A stretch of 64,000 nucleotides of DNA. It comes from Ciona intestinalis. Taxonomy: Eukaryota > Chordata > Ascidiacea > Phlebobranchia > Cionidae. Below, in pieces: positions 23,651 through 35,338 of the stretch. Under the pieces are notes generated by a model. It had not been told where the DNA came from, ran no database searches, and was given only the letters and a program-made list of their open reading frames with translations. The DNA lies in the NCBI RefSeq assembly GCF_000224145.3, contig NC_020172.2:606850-670849 (forward strand), in the 5' to 3' direction. A program made the translations under genes and the position numbers. Numbering within the stretch: position 1 is the stretch's first letter; each line of letters opens with the position of its first letter.

Positions 23651-24696
23651 ATTTGAAAATGTAATGTATTCTGAAACTATTCAGTCTGAAATATGAAAGG
23701 TTATTAATTAAGTTGAAAATCACAGAACGCTGTGGGTTTTTAAACTGTTGTAACCGTTTTCCTTTCGCTTTAATTTACGCCTTCAGTCCAGCTAATTCGT
23801 ATTTTGCGTTTACTTGCCGTACTGCTGTTGTAAACTTTTTATGCATTTTAAACTAGAATGCTTTATGTTACAGCAGACTAATACGCCATACCATGAATTG
23901 AAACGGAATGCACGTTATAGGTTAGTCGAATTTTACTTTAATATGTTGAGATGCAATAACCTTTCTCTATACCTGCGGGGTACTGTTTTCTACAGCTATT
24001 GCGAGTACTGTGTTTACAGCAAGTACTTGGGAGTACGAAATAATTGTACCTTCACCTGTCGGTGATCTGACTTTATGAGGTGACTGAATTAGTAAGTCTC
24101 ATTATAAAGCTGGCACTCGTGGAGAAGAGACAATGGTTCTTTTAATCCGGGCTCACAAGGCTACAATACGAGCGACCCCTTCGAAAACCGAATAATACCC
24201 GAGGCCAAATTCACCTCCCCGACTTGGAGTTTTTGAGAGTCGGGCTTGTGTTGGCTGCAGCCTACCGAGAAATGCATTGTTTTTTCGACGCGCTACGATA
24301 AGAAGTCATTGTCTTTCGCTCGAGCACGTGCATTGTTTTCATAGCGCTGCTTTTGTTGTGCACGAGTGTCGTCTCTTCGGCTTTATTCAAGTGAGTTTGT
24401 TCTATTGAGTTTGCATTTTAGATCACTGTAATGTTATGTTGTCGTAGCTGGAGGTGACAATGTTTGTGTTTGTTTATTATATTCGCATGTTTAACCTCAA
24501 GCACCAATACAAAACATTGTTTGTTAAACTAATCACAATTGTTGTTAAGACTATACGTTTATATTGTACATTAGACAGGAACAAATACATATAATAATAT
24601 TAGGCTTACGAGTAAGTATCATAATAGTAACATGAATATTTTACCAATGTGGTTTACTAAGATATTTTGCCTTTTTTCGTACATCAAAGCTTCCGA

Positions 24697-24908
24697 TGGT
24701 CTAGCAATATGGAATGACTGTTTTGTTATAACGTAAACTTAAATGCGACATGTTCATTCCTTCTTCACATTTAGTAGTAAGAAAAGAATATTTACAGATT
24801 ATATAAACGTATCATCACGGCTTAACAAGTCTGTTGGTAATTGTTCAAAACACGAAAAGAAATTTGTAATTTAGACTAACGGTACCATCTTATACCCCAT
24901 ACTATATA
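24697..24908 (+). mobile_element. Worn MITE copy
   Basis: Interior TTTAGTAGTAAGAAAAGAAT and end ACCATCTTATACCCCATACT are recognisable; the left end is eroded. Confidence 0.45.
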
Positions 24909-25269
24909 ATACATACTCGTTCTAAGTCACAATATATTTGCATTTGTGTATAACCGTATTCGTTTACTTTTGTTAGATACCCAATGAATTGGCATTGTAG
25001 TTTAAATACGATTGATAATGTTGTTTTGAAGATGTGAGTTAGAACTATGCTCAGAAAATGCTGACATCAAACCGCACTTGCGGATTCGAGCAACCAATGA
25101 ATGAATGAAAGCAATGGAAATTGTGAGTCCATTTGAAAAAACATTTTATTTCTGTCTATATTGAATATAGTATCGTATATATATATATATACATGTTTTC
25201 CGATAAAGTTATAAAGATTTTACTCTAAAATAGCGTTTTAAATTGTTAAAATACAATTAGAAAATATGG

Positions 25270-25449
25270 TATATTAAAGGGTGGGGGAAGATGGGACACG
25301 ATTTTATTTTGATTTCTTGTCACATTTTGTAGAATCTTAAAATCTTATCCTCATAACTCCCATAGGTCCATGTTAATTGTTCAAAACACGATTAGGTTAT
25401 TTAGATAACATGTGTTAAATGTGTCCCATCTTCCCCCAACCTATTATAT
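25270..25449 (+). mobile_element. MITE copy with internal deletion
   Basis: Ends TATTAAAGGGTGGGGGAAGA and CATCTTCCCCCAACCTATTA. The GTAAACAAAGAAC block is shortened. A second worn end (CATTTGCCCCACACTACTAT) follows at 25467-25487. Confidence 0.75.
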
Positions 25450-27444
25450 ATTATACGACGGTATACATTTGCCCCACACTACTATATGTAAGTTTTATAC
25501 AATGTCGCGTGTCGTGAAATATCTTCAGCCCGAATTCTATGCTTTTTTAATCACTAGTCAGGTCGGTCAGTGCAGGGTTAATGGGCGGGTATGGGTGTTG
25601 TCATTGTTGCAGCGAAAACCCAGTTTTTCGGCGACGCTGAGTCTAGGATTAAAAGGCGGGATGCGAATTTGTAATCTTACTGTTCGATTCACCTGTTCTG
25701 TGACGTCACAGCGCGTACCTCTTATGTGCGTCATAATAAGATTTATTAAATCACAGCTTCGTGTCGTAACTGGATCAATCCCGTCTGTTACATTCAAGTA
25801 AAATGAGCGACACCGTTAATACACATTTATAGGCCTTACAGTTTTAGTGTGACTACAATGTTACCCAAACGGGACTAATTAGTGATTAATTGCGCTGTTA
25901 TACGGAGCCCTACATTAGAAATATGCACCATATATTCCTAACTGTTGGTATATATAAACCAATGTTAATATATGTTCATATAGTAACATTTGTATAAACT
26001 GTCTTTTGTATTTAAAACTTCACGACTGGCAGATTTGTATTGAAATTTCGTTCGGAAAAGTTCTTAGTGTTCACAATGTGCAGCAATATTGAAACCAAAC
26101 ATTATTGAAAATATGACACGACTTGGCACAGTAAACAACCCATATTAGAAAAATCAATATTTTGTTTCAAAATTTCAGTCAGAACACCCACTGCAACCCG
26201 TTTGTAATATCTACTAGTTCATTGCACTTCGTTAATTAGGGGGCATATGCACTTTGTCTTATTTACATTCAAGTGGGAAATGAAACAACGTTTTCAATCA
26301 AGTATTTATCAGTATGTACATTCGCATTAATAGTTGTTAGTTATCATATCTGTACATGGTGGCATTCAAAGCACAGTGTTAGTTTTACAAGCTATTTGCT
26401 TTATGTACAAGTATATGGAGAAATGTACAATTTCTACGAAAATGTGCTCATTTAAGTAACAATTTCCCGTCTATGGCTTATTTACTGCGTTTAAAACGCG
26501 TTGTGATTTTATGCTAAGCAGCGTATAGTTATTTACAGCTATAAGTGTGATGTACAAAGCTCCGCTAGATGCCGCTAACAAGCCTCTGTGGCAAACAAGC
26601 GGTGCATAGTTATGACTGAGCAAAGTGATCAAAAGTGCAGAAGCGCAAGATATAACGTCAAAGCAGAAGCGAATCATTTAACTGTTAGAATGTGATACAC
26701 GGCATATGGTGTTAGTTTGGCGTTAACTAAAGCAAAGTTAGAGCTGGTGTTTCTATTTGTTTTTCCATCATCAGACAACTAGTTCGTTAATTTTGCGTCT
26801 TGTTGATTGTAGTTGATCTGTGAAGAGAATTTCGAATTATTTCAGGCTTACGATGAAATACGAAAATAGTTGAATGAAAACAAAATGCAGTATAATGTAA
26901 ATGGTAAACAAACATTCATTAATTAAACGTGAAAATAATAATAACTACCACCATCACCTACCATGCTCGTCCACCACCGCACGATGGCGCTCTGGAGACA
27001 GACGTGAGTACACAGCACTTACGCATTCGAAACACAGAATGGTCGAATTATGATAACGTCCACCCTACATTTCCGAATACGCAGGCGCTTGTAGAACTTA
27101 TACGTTAATTTGTGGCAATATAGGTTATTTGCACAGAGTAAAAATGTCAGAATATACGTATATATACATAAACCAAATACAAGCCAAAAATATGGTAACC
27201 AAAATAGGTTATATACGTGATAAATTATAAATCAACGCTGCGAAAACCCATGCACCCGTGTTAATTATATATCGACACCATATTAAAAAACGCGAAACGC
27301 ATAGACGACCCGGACCCCTTTAGTTTGCTACATCAGCTAGAGCTAGCTGTTCCAGCTAACCTAGTAGATGAAGCAGTCTATAGTGGCTTATAGCAGTCAA
27401 CTCAGCTTTAACATAAGCCGCACTGAAGATTTGCATTTAAGGTG

Positions 27445-27620
27445 TAGTAGGTGGGGGAAGATGGGACACCTTTTCATTTTATTTTCTCGTCCCATTTGGT
27501 AGTGAACAAAAAAACATTAAAGAATTATAAAACCGCATCCTCACGACTCCAACAGACCGTTCCGGATATTTGAATACAATGTCCTAAATGTGTCCCGTTT
27601 CCCCCAACTCTACTTTATAT
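27445..27620 (+). mobile_element. MITE copy, forward
   Basis: Ends GTAGTAGGTGGGGGAAGATG and CGTTTCCCCCAACTCTACTT, with TTGGTAGTGAACAAAAAAAC inside and a short deletion after CAACAGACCGT. Confidence 0.8.
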
Positions 27621-27978
27621 ATAGCGGTACCCATATTTTACAATAGAAAATGATGTACTTCAGTGCGTCAAATGTTCAAAAACCAGTTTTCTTATAACAT
27701 TATAATATATAAGCCCACCACCAACGCTATTCTACCAAGTTAAGCCAAGCATGCAGAAGCCACTAGCTTGTTTTACCTATACGAGCGTTGTTATTATTGC
27801 ACGACTGTGCTTACCTAGCAACCAGTCAACAGTAAACGTACGTAACTGCTTCTCTGTACCGCATCCTCGCTATATAGACATATGACTCATTTTAAGGTTT
27901 AGCCCAAATTGGAAATTTAAGTGTATCGCAAGGAATTTGACTATTTCAGGTTTGCGATGACCCATTGTGCGATCATTG

Positions 27979-27988
27979 TGACGTCACT
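27979..27988. promoter_or_regulatory. Consensus CRE palindrome GTGACGTCAC
   Basis: A perfect 10-bp palindrome with the full CREB/ATF octamer TGACGTCA. A second half-site-like ATTACGTCATC lies about 20 bp on. It is located in the gene-poor region and its target gene is unknown. Confidence 0.4.
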
Positions 27989-28285
27989 TTCGGGTTATTA
28001 CGTCATCATATAAAACGTACCGTACACAACAAAACGTTCGAATAAATGAGCAATTTTGAACAACTGAGGCATAAAATTTGTTAGAATAAAATGTTAATGC
28101 CGAGTTCTTCAAAATGACTCATTTATTCGTATTCACCAACTACCGTGCTATAAAACTCACTTGTGTGTTGTCGGTTAGAGGACCTTAGATATTGTAATTA
28201 CGTTTATGCTTGTTATATACACCTTAACGTTTTATAAGGTGGTCAAAAACCGCAGAACGTCAGACCTATCATTTTTTTGCATCAC

Positions 28286-28310
28286 ATCACGTGACCTATA
28301 GTCACGTGAT
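28286..28310. promoter_or_regulatory. Perfect 10-bp inverted repeat containing two CACGTG E-boxes
   Basis: ATCACGTGAC is followed by CTATA and then GTCACGTGAT, its exact reverse complement. Each arm is itself a GTCACGTGAC/T-type site bound by bHLH-zip factors (USF, MITF/TFE). Function is inferred from the motif alone. Confidence 0.5.
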
Positions 28311-31194
28311 ACTATTCGAAAAGCTCGAAAATGTCATCACTGCGTGCGCGGTCAAGCGAGACGGGCACTCCCTGGCACCAATGGTTGCCGTTAAAACACC
28401 GGAAACTACGTCATAATCTTACTTGGTCAAGTTCAACCATATCATGTGTCCTTCCTGCTTAGAAAATAATTCGTTTCCCGAAATAAATATGACAAAAACT
28501 TGTTTTAAGGTTAGTTTTCCGCGGATCAGACCAAGCTGTTGGATTAAAATCACCGCGAAGTGTCACGTGTTTGTTACGCATGACATCGCTTAAATATGAA
28601 ATGGTTTCGTCATCATAAGTAAAACAAAGTTACGTTTTTTAAATTATGATTTTTTTGACTTTCTTACCTTGAATTTGCATTTTATTTTTGGGTTTTAATC
28701 TTCAATAAATTCGGTTACGGTGATACACTGAAATGGAAAAAATAAAGTCAAAACGATGACTAAAATTACATACATATGTGATACTAAATTTAGGAATTTG
28801 TTCATGATTTATTAAAACTATTTCTGGGGTAAAGCCATGTCCCCTTGCATGCTTCCTCCTCCTTATCCAAAATTAACCCCCCCTCCAAAAAAAATAGGAC
28901 CTCACCCTCAAATAAATTACATAAGGTAACACTATAATTTGCTCATATGGTTGGTTCAAGCGTTTTAAAAGGGATTACGAAAATAATTACCTATTAATTG
29001 CGTGATCTGACTTACTTTATATTCCATGATCTTTGTTCAGTTATTCTTCCCTTGCCATGGTGTGAAAATTTGCAGTCTTTCTTGGCCTATAACAATCTGC
29101 GTAGAAATAAAATATTGAAAGCATCGCTCACACAAAAAATCGACGCCGTTCAACACAAAAAGTAGCTTCCAACTGCGCTGTATTAGCTTGTTGCCATTAG
29201 AGGTACATTTATCTCACGGGTTGGTTGGTTTACACGCCTCGTTCGTTTCCCTTGCGCGGTAGTTCTGAATTTTAGCGCGCACAGATTGCTGTACACCCTC
29301 AAACGTACTAAAATGGGCCGTCGGAAAACTCATTTATTTTGTCAAAAACAGCAATCCGATATTCTGCTCTTTCGCTCTGAGTGGAGCCCGACAGTTCTGA
29401 CGTCTTGGTTTTTGTACGAACCCCTATTTACCGACAGTTCGCCACTTGCTATGAATAGCGTTGATTTCAGGCAGGGGTTTAATTACAGTGGCGACCGAGC
29501 CGTCGCATTGTGCCACTGTAACTGGTATCAGTGTCTATTGTCCAGCGGTCTATTCTTCTCACGCAAACCCTTCGACGTTTCAACTCTTTATTCTTGTGGC
29601 TCAGTCGCTGACAGAAACTTTTCCAGTTAAATAACGACGTGTTTTCATTCCGCCTCCGACCGTTAACAACTAACGAGTACATTGGGCCCACATTTTACTT
29701 AAAATCGCTATTTGCAACATCGTTATGAATTGTGAAACCGTTCCTTGCCTTTTCTATTTCGTAGATACGCGGAGCTTTATTGAACAGACCGTGATATATA
29801 CTAAAGTTACCCGAGATTTATTCTCAGCAGTCTATTTCTGACTGACTTATTCGCGAAATAAGAACCGATTTCTCCGACCCTGTGAGCAGTCACGTGTGAA
29901 GCGTGTTCATCCAACCGGAACATTTCCGTCCAACTAGTTGATTTTCAATCAAGCGTAAATTCAGTGTCTTTATTCAGAATGTAACTTGTTATAATGTCGA
30001 GACGGTTCCCAGTTCGACGTGGTATGACGCACCGCATGACGTGATGTCATACGTAATATAAAACCTTAACTGGATATACATTTCTCCCGCTCGATACAGT
30101 TATTGGACGCGAATGCGCAGTTTCATTGAAACTGTCACCTCGCCCGTTTTCCGTTGTCATATCAACTATTTTTGTTGGCTTGCCTTTTTGTGTATTGTTT
30201 ATTGAAATAGTGCCACACCCAGCTCACCGAACTGAGTTATTAATATCTGCGGCGCAGTGCGAGTGATAAACATTTCTGGTAAACCAACTAAACGCTTCAC
30301 GTTTAACGTACTTGGCAACGACAATTTGCATAAACAAGCTATAACAGAATACCTTTATTTTATTTAACGAAAAACCGCAATTTTAGTCCTGTTTATTGAG
30401 CACGACAAAAAAACCAAAGCCCCAATTCCCAATTCCCAAACGTGCCCCACCTGCCTTTGCACATCTGTCCTGCGGAATTTGATTTCAATTCGTTTGAAGC
30501 CAAAATAAACCCTATAGGTTGGTCAGGGCGCGCCTTGCATTCAACGCCATAACCTACACCTAGTGCGCAGCAAACCGTAGCGACCCTTCGGGTTTAGTTA
30601 CAAAATACCGTGGTAAAATTTCTAATTCTTCCAAATGTTAAACCATTATCATTCCCATTCCCCTTTATTAGCGTAATAATTGCGCATCAGCTTTTAAAAA
30701 ATGTTAGTCTTCAGATTCTTTAGTCAAAAATTCACAAGTACTCACGTTTTAGATCCAAGTTGGTTTCATCACCGCTTAAAGTGACGTATTAACTAGTGAC
30801 GTGGTCAGTTCGGCATGTTATATCCAGCTTGCTTTTTTCCTTTGTATATACGGCGCGCAAACAGCTCAGCCAATCAGGGTCCCTCCGCTCATTGGAAGCC
30901 TTTGAGACTCGAAAAACTATTACAGCTTCTCCAATACGTACAAAGACAGCTAATTTTATTGCTTACACAGTAGAACAAAACACCTTTCTGTTATTGGTAA
31001 TCCTAATACCTATTTTTTATGTGTTGTTCTTGATGTTTAAGACGTGCATATACGTGAAAATATTACAGACGCTTTTTCTGGTCATCCAATACATATAATG
31101 TATTGCATTGCAAATTTAGAACGCTAACAGAAAATGAAGCGCACAAAATAGCTGCATGACGGTTATAGAGTTAGGATTTTGTATTGTCGTTCAT

Positions 31195-31347
31195 AAGTAA
31201 TTTTAAAATACAGAAAAAAAACATTTACATAATTGTATAACCGCATCTTCACGGCTCTAAAATTGCGTTGTTAATTGTTTAAAACACGATCAGGAAACGT
31301 GGGATTTACGTTCAAACGGTTTCCATCTTACCCCACCCTACTTTACA
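31195..31347 (+). mobile_element. MITE fragment, 3' part
   Basis: CCGCATCTTCACGGCTCTAA, GTTGTTAATTGTTTAAAACA and the end CCATCTTACCCCACCCTACT are clear; the left end is missing. Confidence 0.7.
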
Positions 31348-31801
31348 TTAATATTACACTTGAAGCTATATAAATACTATATAGGAACTAATAACGTATA
31401 GTAGACTCCTTCGAACCGACGCACGCGAGTCCTGGTTATGTTGTTTTAACTTAACCAGCTCTGTAGTTTTTCACATTTTCCAAAGTACTCTGGTGTTTCT
31501 GTAACCGGCACTTCCCAACCAGTTAATGTCATAACAATTGTATTGTTTTTGCAGATATCGCTCGTTAATATCGTATACTCAAGTTATACATTGTACATAA
31601 CGTACACCAGTGTTGTTATAAGACACGTGCCCGAGTACACTATGGATACATTTGTTGCTTCAGCTGTTACAATTATCGATGTTCACTTTAACAAAAATTG
31701 CTTAAACGTTTAATAAGTTTAATTCGATAAGTTGTTTTAAATGCATAAAGGACACCTGGCTAAAGCAAAGTGTTTCTTTTTGCCAAATTTGGTTTCCGTT
31801 T

Positions 31802-31999
31802 TATAGGGTGAGTGTATTTGTGGTATAGATTGCGGTTAAATGGTTTATGTTCTCTTTTTTTTGATCTATTTCGTAAACAAAAACATTCAAAGAGTTTTAT
31901 AACCTCACCCTCACGACTCTCACATAGCGTGGAATATCGTTTATAACACAATCCGAAAACTGCGATATTATGTGCTAACTGTCTTTTCCAACAGTAATA
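31802..31999 (+). mobile_element. Worn MITE copy
   Basis: TATAGGGTGAGTGTATTTGT at the left, CGTAAACAAAAACATTCAAA inside, right end eroded. Confidence 0.45.
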
Positions 32000-32643
32000 T
32001 GCTGCTTATATAACATTAATATAAAAATAGCCTTCTAATTGTATCGTCATGCGAATAAATTCACCTACAGTCCAACACGTTGGCTGCAACGTTAATGTGT
32101 ACCTGAACGCTTTACCGCCACCTCATGGTTAAATCATTAACTGCGATACGACCGCTAGGTATCGTTGTCGAGTCGTTTTTTGCTGAGATTAACAGTCTTT
32201 GTGTGCATCTGTTTTTAATTGACCAATTTTTATAAAATAATATATTTTGTTTATGCCGAAAAATACTTGTTTTCCAAGTAGGGTTAGGAGCTGTGTAATA
32301 AAGTACACCAAATGTGTGGTATACAAAGCGCGTGTTTACTGCTGGTCATAAACCACTGGACGTTTTTTATACCGTTATACTACAGGAATATGATGTTTGT
32401 CCCATAATCGCCTCCACTATTTCTTCCGCATTTCTTTACTTTGATCGGTTGTGGGAAAACGACATTGGCTTTAAACCCTCATATTATATCAAGACCACAA
32501 AGTTTAAAATCTCTCTTATATATTGAACTTTAACGCTAGCTTAAGCAGGGATAAACAACAGCGTGGCCGCGTCGGTTCAAGTTGCTTGAATGAAAGTGAA
32601 CGGTACGTTTATACCCTAACATGTAATCGCTACCCCAGATAAA

Positions 32644-32834
32644 TAGCAGGTTGGGGTAAGATGGTCCATATTTTTATTCATTTTAATCATCCCGTTTGGT
32701 AGTAAACAAAGAATATTTACAAAAATTTTAACCGTATCTCTATGACTCAAAAAGAGCGTTGGCAGTTGCTAAAACACAGCTGGGAATTATGAAATAGTTT
32801 TGGTTAGCGCTATCTATCTTACCCCACAGTACTG
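32644..32834 (+). mobile_element. MITE copy, 'TACCCC' subfamily
   Basis: Ends AGCAGGTTGGGGTAAGATGG and CTATCTTACCCCACAGTACT, with TTTGGTAGTAAACAAAGAAT inside. Confidence 0.75.
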
Positions 32835-34162
32835 TTTATACCGTGCAACCGTTTCAGTTGTTTTAAGCTATAAATCGCCAGACTGTTTTCGTACCACACA
32901 TTTGCATACTTGCCTGTTTAAAGCGTGATGGTGTAAAGATGATATTTCATGCCCGCGCTTGCCCAGACGTTGGTTCAGGATAATACACCGTGAGAGAGCG
33001 AACCTGAACCCGTAAGTTCGTTATGATCATTGGTTTCTTTAATTGGTTCACGAACTCAAAGCGTTGTACGATAAATAGGATGTTTAATATTTGTTCTTTT
33101 TACGTTATATGGCGTATGCAAATTTAAGAAGCTTTTTGTTGGTTTTACGAGAAGGAATTTACCAAATGTTTTTTAAAACTTAGTCACCTCGATTCTTAGT
33201 GTGTTTCTTGTACCATCCTCACATATAAAGAATTGAAATTCCTTTACAAAAGGATCGTAAACGTGAGGCAAATTTACTAGCTGCAATTCGTCGAAATCCA
33301 CAAAGTAAAAGCTTATCTCTTTTACATGCACAAAGAAGGTGTGTTTGCCGTTGGTACACAATACATACCAGCAATATAATATGTTGATTCGTATCAGTTG
33401 TACAGTTAAATGTGCTGTCGCAAATCATGAAAGATTTTCACATTCCAGCATATACTCTTCGCACACATAGCCTAACGTTAAATGAATGAGCCCAGCGTAC
33501 TTTAGCCTCGTTCCACTAAACGCAGGCCTGCATGTATTTAAAAGTCAAACGGCTTGGGTTTGGCACAGAAAGGAACCCATGTGGTTTTCAACCTTAACCT
33601 TCCAATTACAGCGCGGAAACCCCCGCGTGAGGCTGTGATTTCTCATATAGTTTCGATACTACTGCTCTTTTATGTACACCCATCTCTATATAAACCGTGG
33701 GAGATGTTAACCTGCAACTAGTTTCGGTAGTTCCGTTCTGAGACTACGATCCGAACCTCTAAAAGATGGATTGAATGTCTTTGTTCAGTCCTCAGCCCCA
33801 TAGTTCAGCTTAGGAAACCTAAAACTGGCGCTTTGTTTGTTGTTTGGTGAAGTAGTTTTATTTTGAGCTACATTTGTGATAAATGATGGCAAGATTGAGG
33901 TACCGGAAGTTCTTATACAGTACATATTTATCTGCTAAAATTAGTAGTTCCGCGTATATATCTATCGTAGGCGTGATGGAGCCAGCCTCCGACTTTTTGA
34001 AGAAGTTCCACACGACGCACGGCCTTTTATACATTATGAATGCTTAATGAATGTGCATAGTCTATTAATTAGATCTAAACTGGTTTTATATGCGAAGTTT
34101 TGATTAATTTCTCATTGATATGCTTGTATATTACAATGTTGTATAAGCTTTTGGTAAATTCG

Positions 34163-34370
34163 TAGTAGGGTGGGGGAAGGCGGTACATCTTTAGGACCCA
34201 GTTTACAAATATCCTGATCGTGTTTTAAACAATTAGCAACGCTCGCCTGGAGTGGGACGGATACGGGTAGAAAGTCTATGGGATTCATGAGCACATGGTT
34301 TTATAATTTATATGATTTATAAATGGTCTTTATTCAGTATGAAAAGTTTCTACCTCCACCCTACTATATC
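34163..34370 (-). mobile_element. MITE copy, reverse, with internal rearrangement
   Basis: Ends CGTAGTAGGGTGGGGGAAGG and TACCTCCACCCTACTATATC. The interior has CTGATCGTGTTTTAAACAAT but a scrambled middle. Confidence 0.65.
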
Positions 34371-34782
34371 TGCACATAGACTATAGACTTTTAAAGAGCT
34401 GAAGAGCTAAACAGCTTTATATCCTAACTGTATAAACTTTACAACAACAATTTCAACACGAATGTGTGTAATGTACAAAAAACTCAAATGCAGTTGTTAG
34501 AATAAAGAAGAGAAATTTTACTTTTTGAAAGATAAGCACACGTATAAAGGTTAATGCAATCAGATTATGAACAAGAAAATACAGGTGTGACGTAAAAACA
34601 GGATTATAATTGGCACGTAAATAGAAAAGTATTTTATTTGGTTTAAAATAACTTAATGTCGTTTTCTTAGTAAATGTGTGGCTCTGAGCTTTGGCAATAG
34701 GTTGTGTTAAAATTGCTTGCTTAGATTAGTAAAAGAAGGTTGTGTATGGTCAGTTCATTTCGTTTTGCCCCGTTTATGGGGA

Positions 34783-35338
34783 TTATGGAGTCATCTTGCG
34801 AATGCAGAACCCTTTAAAGTGGCAAACGTAGCACATCTTTCGGTCTGAAAAGAAAGGCCATTATAAGAAAGACGAATTTTATATATTTTATTGATTTAGG
34901 TGTAATGTTAGCAGTTAGTATAGGCTTCCGATTAAATTTCTTACATTTGTGGCTTGGGATACGACTGCAACGATAAATTTTGCAAAAGTAGTTGTGGCAG
35001 AAGTAGCTGAGTCGAAGTCGAGCGGATCTTTTGTTGCGTACGAGTCTTCCGAGTTGCTACAAATTATCAGTTGTATGAAACTGGAAGTTCAATGTTCCTT
35101 AGCATACTTACAACACTGGATACTCCCGCTGTGTTTTCTTCATTTGCATTGTTTTCAGTGATTCCTTCTCCTGAAATGGAACAGAAGTAATGGTTGCTCA
35201 CGTCAATGCTTCGCGACAAGGAAGGTCATTTACATGCACGCTTTACTTACCGGTTCTGTCTGGTGATGCCTCTGATAACGTGAGGGATGCTACGAAGAGC
35301 ACGATGAGTAAGGAAGCAATAGGTATCGGATTGACCAT
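34783..35338 (-). CDS. Small secreted basic six-cysteine peptide precursor (paralogue 2)
   Basis: Four exons on the minus strand, 35251-35338, 35112-35170, 34945-35056 and 34783-34844, with phases 1, 0, 1, encode 106 residues ending at TAA 34783-34785. The first 24 or so residues are a signal peptide (IPIASLLIVLFVASLTLSEA). An acidic, Asn/Glu-rich spacer follows (ITENNANEEN). A furin-type site RNKR then releases a basic tail of about 47 residues: SARLRLSYFCHNYFCKIYRC, then a linker SRIPSHKYRKM, then CYVCHFKGFCIRKMTP. The cysteine pattern is C-x4-C-x4-C-x11-C-x2-C-x5-C. Signal peptide, R-x-K-R position, intron phases, 62-nt last exon and cysteine layout all match the gene at 38808-40104. Size, charge and cysteine spacing suit an antimicrobial or signalling peptide, but I recognise no named family. 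Confidence 0.78.

Larger units (their letters stand above)
23651..34782. other. 11-kb gene-poor region upstream of the divergent Dlx gene
   Basis: No exon chain could be built on either strand. The open frames at 29286-29630 and 30796-31098 have no domain, no convincing start and no splice partners. The region holds several MITEs, a CREB-type palindrome (27979-27988), a double CACGTG palindrome (28286-28310) and several TGACG motifs near 30023-30055. Its size and position beside a developmental regulator fit a cis-regulatory landscape, but that is inference. Confidence 0.45.

Noticed and set aside
29286-31098. Frames of 100-114 codons in the gene-poor region
   Set aside because: No domain, no signal peptide and no consistent splice chain.
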